A model generated the notes under the pieces. The model saw only the letters and a program-made list of their open reading frames with translations. It did not search any database and had not been told where the DNA came from. The position numbers and the translations under genes were made by a program. A stretch of DNA of 64,000 nt from Eumeta japonica (taxonomy: Eukaryota > Arthropoda > Insecta > Lepidoptera > Psychidae). The stretch is taken from assembly GCA_005406025.1 (NCBI GenBank), contig BGZK01000074.1:682001-746000 (forward strand), given 5' to 3'. Positions 1 through 15,600 of this stretch are shown here, piece by piece (the stretch's first letter is position 1; every line of letters starts with the position of its first letter).

Positions 1-1242
1 CGATATCAATACTACCGACACTCAGTAAAATTTTTGAAAAGCTTATTTTAAATCAAGTATTGCGGTATTTTTTATAATAATAACTTGATAAACGTTAAAG
101 AGTTTGGATTCACAAAAGGTCGTTCAACAACTGAAGCCGGTGTTGAGCTCATTTGATAGATTTTTGATGCCTGGAAGGTTTCACGGGACGCAATCAGTGT
201 CTTTGGTGATTTATCCAAGGCCTTGGATTGCGTTCATCATGACACATTAATCAGGAAAATACATCATTATGGTGTCACGGGTCGATCACTTGCACTTCTA
301 GTCTTATTTAACAGGTAGAATTCAGAGTTGATGTTAATGGTGAGAGGTCGTCGGGATCTGGGAGTCAATATGGGTGTACCGCAAGGTTCAGTTCTTGGAC
401 CATTTCTATTCCTATTTTACATTAATAATCTACTACATCTTGTTAAAGATGAGTATGGGATTGTACTATTTGCTGATGATATTTCTTTACTTTTTAAGAT
501 TAATAGGCAATAACAAAACAAAACTTGTTCAATTTTCCTTGGCGAGTGCTAAACCTTGTCAACGGCCACGTAACGGTCAAGAACGAGATACTGGATATTG
601 TGGACCTTATTCCTTGGTCTCACACTACATGCTAAATTACGGTGGAATTCTCAGATTACCCGATTGGCGAAAGGCTTAGTTCTGCAACTTATACAAAGAA
701 AAGAATTCGGCGACTTACAGATGAAAGCACCGCGAGACTAGTTTATTTCAGTTTTTTTCATAGTCTCATGACCTATGGACTTTTGTTATGGGGTCACACA
801 GCCGATGTTAACACAATTTTTGTGCTGTAAAAGCGAACTATTCGTGCTGTTTATAATTTGAGACCAATGGTATCTCTCAGAGAAAAATTTAAGGAAATTA
901 ATATTTTAAATTTACCATCACAATAGATATACGAAAACCTAGTATATGTCAAGAGACATAAAGAATCGTTCGAAAAAAAAAAACAGCATCCATAGTAGTA
1001 ACATTAGACACTTAATGTTTCTTATGGAATGATTTTGCTGCACTCATAAAATCTGTCTAAACAAAGTTAATAAATCATTTAAAGGGCAAAGTGTGCGTTG
1101 CCTATTAAAGATCTAGCTAAATCAAAATTTACCATTTTATGAATTTAAACGTTTCTTAAAGAAAGATTATATAGTGGGGCTATACCGATGTTTGAATGGC
1201 ATTGGCAGAAAAACCAATGGATTATTTCCTCAAGCTAAATAG
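1..1242 (+). pseudogene. Jockey-like non-LTR retrotransposon, decayed reverse transcriptase end
   Basis: Remnant of the reverse transcriptase of a LINE-type element. Across several frames one reads the family's landmarks in order: ISILPTLSKIFEKL at 3-44, a KGRST segment near 115, DLSKALDCVHHDTL near 210-247, GVPQGSVLGPFLFL near 373-414, and the catalytic FADD at 469-480. Further on, LTDESTARLVYFSFFHSLMT at about 708-770 and a final LFPQAK stop at 1240-1242 match the post-RT tail of jockey-type ORF2. Many frameshifts and stops (for example at 156, 513 and 828) show it is dead. The 5' part lies before the window. Class is seen in the sequence; the jockey subfamily is inferred. Confidence 0.85.
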
Positions 1243-2434
1243 TTGCTTCGTGTTATTATTACATGTTATACACACTAAATTATTAATTATTCAATATTTT
1301 GTATGGATAAGTAAAAAAGAGTAATCCTGAAGTTTCTTGCCCATTCTTTTCATGGTGAATCAGCATTTGGAATGTAAATTCTATTACTTACGAAATAAAT
1401 ATATTTTTAATTTAATTTGATTTCCGACATATAAACTAAATCTATTTTTTATTGTCGATTTAATACGTCGAATAGGGATTCGTAGTAAAAGAACAGATTC
1501 GAGGGTCAGCGGTGGGTTGCATGGTGCATATTAATGCATGTTGCATTCAAAAGTCTAATTATAAATTTACGCGAATTAAAACCTCACAATAGAATATTGT
1601 TTCGAGTTTGTAAGTAAATAAATGGAGTAAAATCTCAATTCATTTTTTACTTAAGGATGGTTCTTGTATCGTTATTTTTTTACCCGTCAATATTACAAAT
1701 AACGTAACATTTAAATTTTCTTTCACGTTACAACTACTCACTCAACCAATAATTTTGTAAACAAAGTGGCCCTGTCCGTGGCAAAAACCGAACTGTAAAT
1801 AACAGGGGACATCCATGAATTGGCTTTTTTTCAGAATTTTACATACTGGATGACTCTGACCAAAACATAAGCTACATATATTAAAACACATTTCGCTACG
1901 GAAACAAACCCCTAAGCTTGTAATATTTTACGTTATTTACATTAATATTATAAAAAGATAGTATTTGTTTGCTAGTTTGTATAAAGGATGGAATCTCTAG
2001 GCCTATTGAGTCAATTCTAGAGAGTTTTTCACTAATGAAAAGCTACAGCATCCCTGAATAATATAAACTATATTTTACTTAAATGAGCCTTTATTATTTT
2101 TTTAAATTTGTCCAATCTTTGGATTTCAGATCAGATTATAGAACAGTAAAAAGAACAGTAATCACGTAAACTAGTTCATGATTTTATGATAATTGTATTA
2201 AAGCTTCAAAAATAGTAGTAATGTGGACGAGTGGTAAGCTTGTTCTATTCCTGCAGGGACTACGTCCGCCAGGTCGAACAGACAATTAAGTTTGCAAACG
2301 GTTTTACATTTACTTACATTAAAAACTCATCGGTCTAAATTGCCTCTGGACAAAGATTTATTCTATTGCCTTTTGACTTAGTTGAAAGTGAGTGATCACG
2401 AAGTAACGAGCACCCCTGCTCTTTCACTGCACTC
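1243..2434. other. AT-rich unique intergenic stretch
   Basis: No gene, RNA or repeat recognised. An A/T-rich stretch near 1396-1420 could be the 3' tail of the preceding retrotransposon. The satellite begins abruptly at the right edge. Confidence 0.5.
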
Positions 2435-5400
2435 GATGGTTATAGGCCATTTAAAATATACAAAATTTAAAAGTATGTTTGTATGGATGTTTGTCATACG
2501 CTGACAGCTGGACGGACTGTAATTGGGGCTTTGATCATTCGACTCGAAATAGTTTGTAGATAGTTATAGGCTATTTATAATACAAAAATATAAAAGTATG
2601 TTTGTCATACGCTGACAGCTGGACGGACTGTATTGGGACTTTGACCATTCGACTCGAAATAGTTTGTAGATAGTTATAGGCCATTTAAAATATACAAAAT
2701 TTAAAAGTATGTTTGTATGGATGTTTGTCATACGCTGACTGCTGGACGCACTATATTGGGACTTTGATCATTCGACTCGAAATAGTTTGTAGATAGTTAT
2801 AGGCTATTTATAATACAAAAATATAAAAGTATGTTTGTCATACGCTGACAGCTGGACGGACTGTATTGGGACTTTGACCATTCGACTCGAAATAGTTTGT
2901 AGATAGTTATAGGCTATTTATAATACAAAAATATAAAAGTATGTTTGTCATACGCTGACAGCTGGACGGACTGTATTGGGACTTTGACCATTCGACTCGA
3001 AATAGTTTGTAGATAGTTATAGGCCATTTATAATACACAAAATATAAAAGTATGTTTGTCATACGCTGACAGCTGGACGGACTGTAATTGGGACTTTGAT
3101 CATTCGACTCGAAATAGTTTGTAGATAGTTATAGGCTATTTATAATACAAAAATATAAAGTATGTATGTTTGTCATACGCTGACAGCTGGACGGACTGTA
3201 TTGGGACTTTGATCATTCGACTCGAAATAGTTTGTAGATAGTTATAGGCTATTTATAATACAAAAATATAAAAGTATGTTTGTCATACGCTGACAGCTGG
3301 ACGGACTGTATTGGGACTTTGACCATTCGACTCGAAATAGTTTGTAGATAGTTATAGGCCATTTAAAATACAAAATTTAAAAGTATGTTTGTATGGATGT
3401 TTGTCATACGCTGACAGCTGGACGCACTATATTGGGACTTTGATCATTCGACTCGAAATAGTTTGTAGATAGTTATAGGCTATTTATAATACAAAAATAT
3501 AAAAGTATGTTTGTCATACGCTGACAGCTGGACGGACTGTATTGGGACTTTGACCATTCGACTCGAAATAGTTTGTAGATAGTTATAGGCTATTTATAAT
3601 ACAAAAATATAAAAGTATGTTTGTCATACGCTGACAGCTGGACGGACTGTATTGGGACTTTGACCATTCGACTCGAAATAGTTTGTAGATAGTTATAGGC
3701 CATTTATAATACAAAAATATAAAAGTATGTTTGTCATACGCTGACAGCTGGACGGACTGTAGTGGGACTTTGATCATTCGACTCGAAATAGTTTGTAGAT
3801 AGTTATAGGCTATTTATAATACAAAAATATAAAGTATGTTTGTCATACGCTGACAGCTGGACGGACTGTATTGGGACTTTGACCATTCGACTCGAAATAG
3901 TTTGTAGATAGTTATAGGCCATTTATAATACAAAATATAAAAGTATGTTTGTCATACGCTGACAGCTGGACGGACTGTAATTGGGACTTTGATCATTCGA
4001 CTCGAAATAGTTTGTAGATAGTTATAGGCTATTTATAATACAAAATATAAAAGTATGTTTGTCATACGCTGACAGCTGGACGGACTGTATTGGGACTTTG
4101 ATCATTCGACTCGAAATAGTTTGTAGATAGTTATAGGCTATTTATAATATACAAAATTTAAAAGTATGTTTGTATGGATGTTTGTCATACGCTGACAGCT
4201 GGACGGACTGTAATTGGGGCTTTGATCATTCGACTCGAAATAGTTTGTAGATAGTTATAGGCTATTTATAATACAAAAATATAAAAGTATGTTTGTCATA
4301 CGCTGACAGCTGGACGGACTGTATTGGGACTTTGACCATTCGACTCGAAATAGTTTGTAGATAGTTATAGGCCATTTATAATATACAAAATTTAAAAGTA
4401 TGTTTGTATGGATGTTTGTCATACGCTGACAGCTGGACGGACTGTAATTGGGACTTTGATCATTCGACTCGAAATAGTTTGTAGATAGTTATAGGCTATT
4501 TATAATACAAAAATATAAAAGTATGTTTGTCATACGCTGACAGCTGGACGGACTGTATTGGGACTTTGACCATTCGACTCGAAATAGTTTGTAGATAGTT
4601 ATAGGCTATTTATAATATAAAAATTTAAAAGTATGTTTGTATGTGTTTGTCATACGCTGACAGCTGGACGGACTGTAATTGGGGCTTTGATCATTCGACT
4701 CGAAATAGTTTGTAGATAGTTATAGGCTATTTATAATACAAAAATATAAGTATGTTTGTCATACGCTGACAGCTGGACGGACTGTAATTGGGACTTTGAT
4801 CATTCGACTCGAATAGTTTGTAGATAGTTATAGGCTATTTATAATATACAAAATTTAAAAGTATGTTTGTATGGATGTTTGTCATACGCTGACAGCTGGA
4901 CGGACTGTAATTGGGACTTTGATCATTCGACTCGAAATAGTTTGTAGATAGTTATAGGCTATTTATAATACAAAAATATAAAAGTATGTTTGTCATACGC
5001 TGACAGCTGGACGGACTGTAATGGGACTTTGATCATTCGACTCGAAATAGTTTGTAGATAGTTATAGGCCATTTATAATATACAAAATTTAAAAGTATGT
5101 TTGTATGGATGTTTGTCATACGCTGACAGCTGGACGGACTGTAATGGGGCTTTGATCATTCGACTCGAAATAGTTTGTAGATAGTTATAGGCTATTTATA
5201 ATACAAAAATATAAAAGTATGTTTGTCATACGCTGACAGCTGGACGGACTGTAATTGGGACTTTGATCATTCGACTCGAAATAGTTTGTAGATAGTTATA
5301 GGCTATTTATAATATACAAAATTTAAAAGTATGTTTGTATGGATGTTTGTCATACGCTGACAGCTGGACGGACTGTAATTGGGACTTTGATCATTCGACT

Positions 5401-8400
5401 CGAAATAGTTTGTAGATAGTTATAGGCTATTTATAATACAAAATATAAAAGTATGTTTGTCATACGCTGACAGCTGGACGGACTGTAATTGGGACTTTGA
5501 TCATTCGACTCGAAATAGTTTGTAGATAGTTATAGGCTATTTATAATACAAAAATATAAAAGTATGTTTGTCATACGCTGACAGCTGGACGGACTATAAT
5601 TGGGACTTTGACCAAACGACTCGAAATAGTTTGTAGATAGTTATAGGCTATTTATAATATACAAAATTTAAAAGTATGTTTGTATGGATGTTTGTCATAC
5701 GCTGACAGCTGGACGGACTGTATTGGGACTTTGACCATTCGACTCGAAATAGTTTGTAGATAGTTATAGGCTATTTATAATACAAAAATATAAAAGTATG
5801 TTTGTATGGATGTTTGTCATACGCTGACAGCTGGACGGACTGTAATTGGGACTTTGATCATTCGACTCGAAATAGTTTGTAGATAGTTATAGGCCATTTA
5901 AAATATACAAAATTTAAAAGTATGTTTGTATGGATGTTTGTCATACGCTGACAGCTGGACGGACTGTAATTGGGACTTTGATCATTCGACTCGAAATAGT
6001 TTGTAGATAGTTATAGGCTATTTATAATACAAAAATATAAAAGTATGTTTGTATATGTTTGTCATGCTGACAGCTGGACGGACTGTAATTGGGACTTTGA
6101 CCATTCGACTCGAAATAGTTTGTAGATAGTTATAGGCCATTTATAATATACAAAATTTAAAAGTATGTTTGTATGGATGTTTGTCATACGCTGACAGCTG
6201 GACGGACTGTAATGGGACTTTGATCATTCGACTCGAAATAGTTTGTAGATAGTTATAGGCTATTTATAATACAAAAATATAAAAGTATGTTTGTCATACG
6301 CTGACAGCTGGACGGACTGTAATTGGGACTTTGACCATTCGACTCGAAATAGTTTGTAGATAGTTATAGGCTATTTATAATATACAAAATTTAAAAGTAT
6401 GTTTGTATGGATGTTTGTCATACGCTGACAGCTGGACGGACTGTAATTGGGACTTTGATCATTCGACTCGAAATAGTTTGTAGATAGTTATAGGCTATTT
6501 ATAATACAAAAATATAAAAGTATGTTTGTCATACGCTGACAGCTGGACGGACTGTAATTGGGACTTTGATCATTCGACTCGAAATAGTTTGTAGATAGTT
6601 ATAGGCTATTTATAATACAAAATATAAAAGTATGTTTGTATGGATGTTTGTCATACGCTGACAGCTGGACGGACTGTAATTGGGACTTTGATCATTCGAC
6701 TCGAAATAGTTTGTAGATAGTTATAGGCTATTTATAATATACAAAATTATAAAAGTATGTTTGTATGGATGTTTGTCATACGCTGACAGCTGGACGGACT
6801 GTAATTGGGACTTTGATCATTCGACTCGAAATAGTTTGTAGATAGTTATAGGCTATTTATAATACAAAAATATAAAAGTATGTTTGTCATACGCTGACAG
6901 CTGGACGGACTGTAATGGGACTTTGATCATTCGACTCGAAATAGTTTGTAGATAGTTATAGGCTATTTATAATATACAAAATTTAAAAGTATGTTTGTAT
7001 GGATGTTTGTCATACGCTGACAGCTGGACGGACTGTAATTGGGACTTTGATCATTCGACTCGAAATAGTTTGTAGATAGTTATAGGCTATTTATAATACA
7101 AAAATATAAAAGTATGTTTGTCATACGCTGACAGCTGGACGGACTGTAATTGGGACTTTGATCATTCGACTCGAAATAGTTTGTAGATAGTTATAGGCTA
7201 TTTATAATACAAAAATATAAAAGTATGTTTGTCATACGCTGACAGCTGGACGGACTGTATTGGGACTTTGATCATTCGACTCGAAATAGTTTGTAGATAG
7301 TTATAGGCTATTTATAATATACAAAATATAAAAGTATGTTTGTCATACGCTGACAGCTGGACGGACTGTAATTGGGACTTTGATCATTCGACTCGAAATA
7401 GTTTGTAGATAGTTATAGGCTATTTATAATACAAAAATTTAAAAGTATGTTTGTATGGATGTTTGTCATACGCTGACAGCTGGACGGACTGTAATTGGGA
7501 CTTTGATCATTCGACTCGAAATAGTTTGTAGATAGTTATAGGCCATTTAAAATATACAAAATTTAAAAGTATGTTTGTATGGATGTTTGTCATACGCTGA
7601 CAGCTGGACGGACTGTAATTGGGACTTTGATCATTCGACTCAAAATAGTTTGTAGATAGTTATAGGCTATTTATAATACAAAATATAAAAGTATGTTTGT
7701 ATGTATGTTTGTCATACGCTGACAGCTGGACGGACTGTAATTGGGACTTTGATCATTCGACTCGAAATAGTTTGTAGATAGTTATAGGCTATTTATAATA
7801 CACAAAATTTAAAAGTATGTTTGTATGGATGTTTGTCATACGCTGACAGCTGGACGGACTGTAATTGGGACTTTGATCATTCGACTCGAAATAGTTTGTA
7901 GATAGTTATAGGCTATTTATAATACAAAAAATATAAAAGTATGTTTGTCATACGCTGACAGCTGGACGGACTGTATTGGGACTTTGATCATTCGACTCGA
8001 AATAGTTTGTAGATAGTTATAGGCTATTTATAATACAAAAATATAAAAGTATGTTTGTCATACGCTGACAGCTGGACGGACTATAATTGGGACTTTGACC
8101 AAACGACTCCAAATAGTTTGTAGATAGTTATAGGCTATTTATAATATACAAAATTTAAAAGTATGTTTGTATGGATGTTTGTCATACGCTGACAGCTGGA
8201 CGGACTGTATTGGGACTTTGATCATTCGACTCGAAATAGTTTGTAGATAGTTATAGGCTATTTATAATACAAAAATATAAAAGTATGTTTGTATGGATGT
8301 TTGTCATACGCTGACAGCTGGACGGACTGTAATTGGGACTTTGATCATTCGACTCAGAAATAGTTTGTAGATAGTTATAGGCTATTTATAATATACAAAA

Positions 8401-9179
8401 TTTAAAAGTATGTTTGTATGGATGTTTGTCATACGCTGACAGCTGGACGGACTGTAATTGGGACTTTGATCATTCGACTCGAAATAGTTTGTAGATAGTT
8501 ATAGGCTATTTATAATACAAAAATATAAAAGTATGTTTGTCATACGCTGACAGCTGGACGGACTGTATTGGGACTTTGACCATTCGACTCGAAATAGTTT
8601 GTAGATAGTTATAGGCTATTTATAATACAAAATATAAAAGTATGTTTGTCATACGCTGACAGCTGGACGGACTGTAATTGGGACTTTGACCAAACGACTC
8701 GAAATAGTTTGTAGATAGTTATAGGCTATTTATAATATACAAAATTTAAAAGTATGTTTGTATGGATGTTTGTCATACGCTGACAGCTGGACGGACTGTA
8801 TTGGGACTTTGATCATTCGACTCGAAATAGTTTGTAGATAGTTATAGGCTATTTATAATACAAAAATATAAAAGTATGTTTGTATGGATGTTTGTCATAC
8901 GCTGACAGCTGGACGGACTGTAATTGGGACTTTGATCATTCGACTCGAAATAGTTTGTAGATAGTTATAGGCTATTTATAATATACAAAATTTAAAAGTA
9001 TGTTTGTATGGATGTTTGTCATACGCTGACAGCTGGACGGACTGTAATTGGGACTTTGATCATTCGACTCGAAATAGTTTGTAGATAGTTATAGGCTATT
9101 TATAATACAAAAATATAAAAGTATGTTTGTCATACGCTGACAGCTGGACGGACTGTAATTGGGGCTTTGATCATTCGAC

Positions 9180-9690
9180 TCGAAATAGTTTGTAGATAGT
9201 TATAGGCTATTTATAATACAAAAATATAAAAGTATGTTTGTATGGATGTTTGTCATACGCTGACAGCTGGACGGACTGTAATTGGGACTTTGATCATTCG
9301 ACTCGAAATAGTTTGTAGATAGTTATAGGCTATTAATTTATAATACAAAAATATAAAAGTATGTTTGTCATACGCTGACAGCTGGACGGACTGTAATTGG
9401 GACTTTGATCATTCGACTCAAAATAGTTTGTAGATAGTTATAGGCTATTTATAATACGAAAATATAAAAGTATGTTTGTCATACGCTGACAGCTGGACGG
9501 ACTGTAATTGGGACTTTGATCATTCGACTCGAAATAGTTTGTAGATAGTTATAGGCTATTTATAATATACAAAATTTAAAAGTATGTTTGTATGGATGTT
9601 TGTCATACGCTGACAGCTGGACGGACTGTAATGGGACTTTGACCATTCGACTCGAAATAGTTTGTAGATAGTTATAGGCCATTTAAAATA
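9180..9690. repeat. Satellite block duplicated at 30530-31040
   Basis: About five consecutive monomers share a chain of rare variants with the block 21.3 kb downstream: a 4-bp AATT insertion (CTATTAATTTATAATAC), next a GACTCAAAATAG unit, then a TACGAAAATAT linker, in the same order and unit-form pattern. The same chain recurs at about 35560-35830, where its first part is doubled. Confidence 0.8.
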
Positions 9691-12600
9691 TACAAAATTT
9701 AAAAGTATGTTTGTATGGATGTTTGTCATACGCTGACAGCTGGACGGACTGTAATTGGGACTTTGATCATTCGACTCGAAATAGTTTGTAGATAGTTATA
9801 GGCTATTTATAATACAAAATATAAAAGTATGTTTGTCATACGCTGACAGCTGGACGGACTGTATTGGGACTTTGACCATTCGACTCGAAATAGTTTGTAG
9901 ATAGTTATAGGCTATTTATAATACAAAAATATAAAAGTATGTTTGTCATACGCTGACAGCTGGACGGACTGTATTGGGACTTTGATCATTCGACTCGAAA
10001 TAGTTTGTAGATAGTTATAGGCTATTTATAATACAAAAATATAAAAGTATGTTTGTCATACGCTGACAGCTGGACGGACTGTAATTGGGACTTTGATCAT
10101 TCGACTCGAAATAGTTTGTAGATAGTTATAGGCTATTTATAATACAAAATATAAAAGTATGTTTGTCATACGCTGACAGCTGGACGGACTGTATTGGGAC
10201 TTTGACATTCGACTCGAAATAGTTTGTAGATAGTTATAGGCCATTTATAATATACAAAATTTAAAAGTATGTTTGTATGGATGTTTGTCATACGCTGACA
10301 GCTGGACGGACTGTAATTGGGGCTTTGATCATTCGACTCGAAATAGTTTGTAGATAGTTATAGGCTATTTATAATACAAAAATATAAAAGTATGTTTGTC
10401 ATACGCTGACAGCTGGACGGACTGTAATTGGGACTTTGATCATTCGACTCGAAATAGTTTGTAGATAGTTATAGGCTATTTATAATATACAAAATTTAAA
10501 AGTATGTTTGTATGGATGTTTGTCATACGCTGACAGCTGGACGGACTGTAATTGGGACTTTGATCATTCGACTCGAAATAGTTTGTAGATAGTTATAGGC
10601 TATTTATAATACAAAAATATAAAAGTATGTTTGTCATACGCTGACAGCTGGACGGACTGTATTGGGACTTTGACCATTCGACTCGAAATAGTTTGTAGAT
10701 AGTTATAGGCCATTTATAATAAAAGTATGGTATGTTTGTCATACGCTGACAGCTGGACGGACTGTAATTGGGACTTTGATCATTCGACTCGAAATAGTTT
10801 GTAGATAGTTATAGGCTATTTATAATACAAAATTTAAAAGTATGTTTGTATGGATGTTTGTCATACGCTGACAGCTGGACGGACTGTAATTGGGACTTTG
10901 ACCATTCGACTCGAAATAGTTTGTAGATAGTTATAGGCTATTTATAATATACAAAATTTAAAAGTATGTTTGTATGGATGTTTGTCATACGCTGACAGCT
11001 GGACGGACTGTAATTGGGACTTTGATCATTCGACTCGAAATAGTTTGTAGATAGTTATAGGCTATTTATAATATACAAAATTTAAAAAATATGTTTGTCA
11101 TACGCTGACAGCTGGACGGACTGTAATTGGGACTTTGATCATTCGACTCGAAATAGTTTGTAGATAGTTATAGGCTATTTATAATACAAAAATATAAAAG
11201 TATGTTTGTCATACGCTGACAGCTGGACGGACTGTATTGGGACTTTGATCATTCGACTCGAAATAGTTTGTAGATAGTTATAGGCTATTTATAATATACA
11301 AAATTTAAAAGTATGTTTGTATGGATGTTTGTCATACGCTGACAGCTGGACGGACTGTAATTGGGACTTTGATCATTCGACTCGAAATAGTTTGTAGATA
11401 GTTATAGGCTATTTATAATACAAAAATATAAAAGTATGTTTGTCATACGCTGACAGCTGGACGGACTGTATTGGGACTTTGACCATTCGACTCGAAATAG
11501 TTTGTAGATAGTTATAGGCTATTTATAATACAAAAATATAAAAGTATGTTTGTCATACGCTGACAGCTGGACGGACTGTATTGGGACTTTGACCATTCGA
11601 CTCGAAATAGTTTGTAGATAGTTATAGGCTATTTATAATACAAAAATTTAAAAGTATGTTTGTATGGATCATACGCTGACAGCTGGACGGACTGTAATTG
11701 GGACTTTGATCATTCGACTCGAAATAGTTTGTAGATAGTTATAGGCTATTTATAATACAAAAATATAAAAGTATGTTTGTCATACGCTGACAGCTGGACG
11801 GACTGTATTGGGACTTTGACCATTCGACTCGAAATAGTTTGTAGATAGTTATAGGCTATTTATAATACAAAAATATAAAAGTATGTTTGTCATACGCTGA
11901 CAGCTGGACGGACTGTATTGGGACTTTGACCATTCGACTCGAAATAGTTTGTAGATAGTTATAGGCCATTTATAATATACAAAATTTAAAAGTATGTTTG
12001 TATGGATGTTTGTCATACGCTGACAGCTGGACGGACTGTAATTGGGGCTTTGATCATTCGACTCGAAATAGTTTGTAGATAGTTATAGGCCATTTAAAAT
12101 ATACAAAATTTAAAAGTATGTTTGTATGGATGTTTGTCATACGCTGACAGCTGGACGGACTGTAATTGGGACTTTGATCATTCGACTCGAAATAGTTTGT
12201 AGATAGTTATAGGCTATTTATAATACAAAAATATAAAAGTATGTTTGTCATACGCTGACAGCTGGACGGACTGTATTGGGACTTTGACCATTCGACTCGA
12301 AATAGTTTGTAGATAGTTATAGGCCATTTAAAATATACAAAATTTAAAAGTATGTTTGTATGGATGTTTGTCATACGCTGACAGCTGGACGGACTGTAAT
12401 TGGGACTTTGATCATTCGACTCGAAATAGTTTGTAGATAGTTATAGGCTATTTATAATACAAAATATAAAAGTATGTTTGTCATACGCTGACAGCTGGAC
12501 GGACTGTATTGGGACTTTGATCATTCGACTCGAAATAGTTTGTAGATAGTTATAGGCTATTTATAATACAAAAATATAAAAGTATGTTTGTCATACGCTG

Positions 12601-15600
12601 ACAGCTGGACGGACTGTATTGGGACTTTGATCATTCGACTCGAAATAGTTTGTAGATAGTTATAGGCTATTTATAATACAAAAATAAAAGTATGTTTGTC
12701 ATACGCTGACAGCTGGACGGACTGTAATTGGGACTTTGATCATTCGACTCGAAATAGTTTGTAGATAGTTATAGGCTATTTATAATACAAAAATATAAAA
12801 GTATGTATGTTTGTATGGATGTTTGTCATACGCTGACAGCTGGACGGACTGTAATTGGGGCTTTGATCATTCGACTCGAAATAGTTTGTAGATAGTTATA
12901 GGCTATTTATAATATACAAAATTTAAAAGTATGTTTGTATGGATGTTTGTCATACGCTGACAGCTGGACGGACTGTAATTGGGACTTTGATCATTCGACT
13001 CGAAATAGTTTGTAGATAGTTATAGGCTATTTATAATACAAAAATATAAAAGTATGTTTGTCATACGCTGACAGCTGGACGGACTGTATTGGGACTTTGA
13101 CCATTCGACTCGAAATAGTTTGTAGATAGTTATAGGCCATTTATAATATACAAAATTTAAAAGTATGTTTGTATGGATGTTTGTCATACGCTGACAGCTG
13201 GACGGACTGTAATTGGGACTTTGATCATTCGACTCGAAATAGTTTGTAGATAGTTATAGGCTATTTATAATACAAAAATATAAAAGTATGTTTGTCATAC
13301 GCTGACAGCTGGACGGACTGTATTGGGACTTTGACCATTCGACTCGAAATAGTTTGTAGATAGTTATAGGCTATTTATAATACAAAATATAAAAGTATGT
13401 TTGTATGTATGTTTGTCATACGCTGACAGCTGGACGGACTGTAGTGGGACTTTGATCATTCGACTCGAAATAGTTTGTAGATAGTTATAGGCTATTTATA
13501 ATATACAAAATTTAAAAGTATGTTTGTATGGATGTTTGTCATACGCTGACAGCTGGACGGACTGTAATTGGGACTTTGATCATTCGACTCAAAATAGTTT
13601 GTAGATAGTTATAGGCTATTTATAATACGAAAATATAAAAGTATGTTTGTCATACGCTGACAGCTGGACGGACTGTAATTGGGACTTTGATCATTCGACT
13701 CGAAATAGTTTGTAGATAGTTATAGGCTATTTATAATATACAAAATTTAAAAGTATGTTTGTATGGATGTTTGTCATACGCTGACAGCTGGACGGACTGT
13801 AATTGGGACTTTGATCATTCGACTCGAAATAGTTTGTAGATAGTTATAGGCTATTTATAATACAAAAATAAAAGTATGTTTGTCATACGCTGACAGCTGG
13901 ACGGACTGTAATTGGGACTTTGATCATTCGACTCGAAATAGTTTGTAGATAGTTATAGGCTATTTATAATACAAAAATATAAAAGTATGTTTGTCATACG
14001 CTGACAGCTGGACGGACTGTAATTGGGACTTTGATCATTCGACTCGAAATAGTTTGTAGATAGTTATAGGCTATTTATAATATACAAAATTTAAAAGTAT
14101 GTTTGTATGGATGTTTGTCATACGCTGACAGCTGGACGGACTGTAATGGGACTTTGATCATTCGACTCGAAATAGTTTGTAGATAGTTATAGGCTATTTA
14201 TAATACAAAAATATAAAAGTATGTTTGTCATACGCTGACAGCTGGACGGACTGTATTGGGACTTTGACCATTCGACTCGAAATAGTTTGTAGATAGTTAT
14301 AGGCTATTTATAATATACAAAATATAAAAGTATGTTTGTATGGATGTTTGTCATACGCTGACAGCTGGACGGACTGTAATTGGGACTTTGATCATTCGAC
14401 TCGAAATAGTTTGTAGATAGTTATAGGCTATTTATAATACAAAAATATAAAAGTATGTTTGTCATACGCTGACAGCTGGACGGACTGTATTGGGACTTTG
14501 ATCATTCGACTCGAAATAGTTTGTAGATAGTTATAGGCTATTTATAATACAAAATATAAAAGTATGTTTGTATGGATGTTTGTCATACGCTGACAGCTGG
14601 ACGGACTGTAATTGGGACTTTGATCATTCGACTCGAAATAGTTTGTAGATAGTTATAGGCTATTTATAATACAAAAATATAAAAGTATGTTTGTCATACG
14701 CTGACAGCTGGACGGACTGTAATTGGGACTTTGACCATTCGACTCGAAATAGTTTGTAGATAGTTATAGGCTATTTATAATATAAAAATATAAAAGTATG
14801 TTTGTATGGATGTTTGTCATACGCTGACAGCTGGACGGACTGTAATGGGACTTTGATCATTCGACTCGAAATAGTTTGTAGATAGTTATAGGCTATTTAT
14901 AATACAAAAATTTAAAAGTATGTTTGTATGGATGTTTGTCATACGCTGACAGCTGGACGGACTGTAATTGGGACTTTGATCATTCGACTCGAAATAGTTT
15001 GTAGATAGTTATAGGCTATTTATAATATACAAAATTTAAAAGTATGTTTGTATGGATGTTTGTCATACGCTGACAGCTGGACGGACTGTAATTGGGACTT
15101 TGATCATTCGACTCGAAATAGTTTGTAGATAGTTATAGGCTATTTATAATACAAAAATATAAAAGTATGTTTGTCATACGCTGACAGCTGGACGGACTGT
15201 AATGGGACTTTGATCATTCGACTCGAAATAGTTTGTAGATAGTTATAGGCTATTTATAATATAAAATTTAAAAGTATGTTTGTATGGATGTTTGTCATAC
15301 GCTGACAGCTGGACGGACTGTAATTGGGACTTTGATCATTCGACTCGAAATAGTTTGTAGATAGTTATAGGCTATTTATAATACAAAAATATAAAAGTAT
15401 GTTTGTCATACGCTGACAGCTGGACGGACTGTAATTGGGACTTTGATCATTCGACTCGAAATAGTTTGTAGATAGTTATAGGCTATTTATAATACAAAAT
15501 ATAAAAGTATGTTTGTCATACGCTGACAGCTGGACGGACTGTAATTGGGACTTTGATCATTCGACTCGAAATAGTTTGTAGATAGTTATAGGCTATTTAT

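Noticed and set aside
3583..3777. 64-codon minus-strand frame in the satellite
   Set aside because: It is the monomer read through by chance; other units have stops in the same frame because of length variation.
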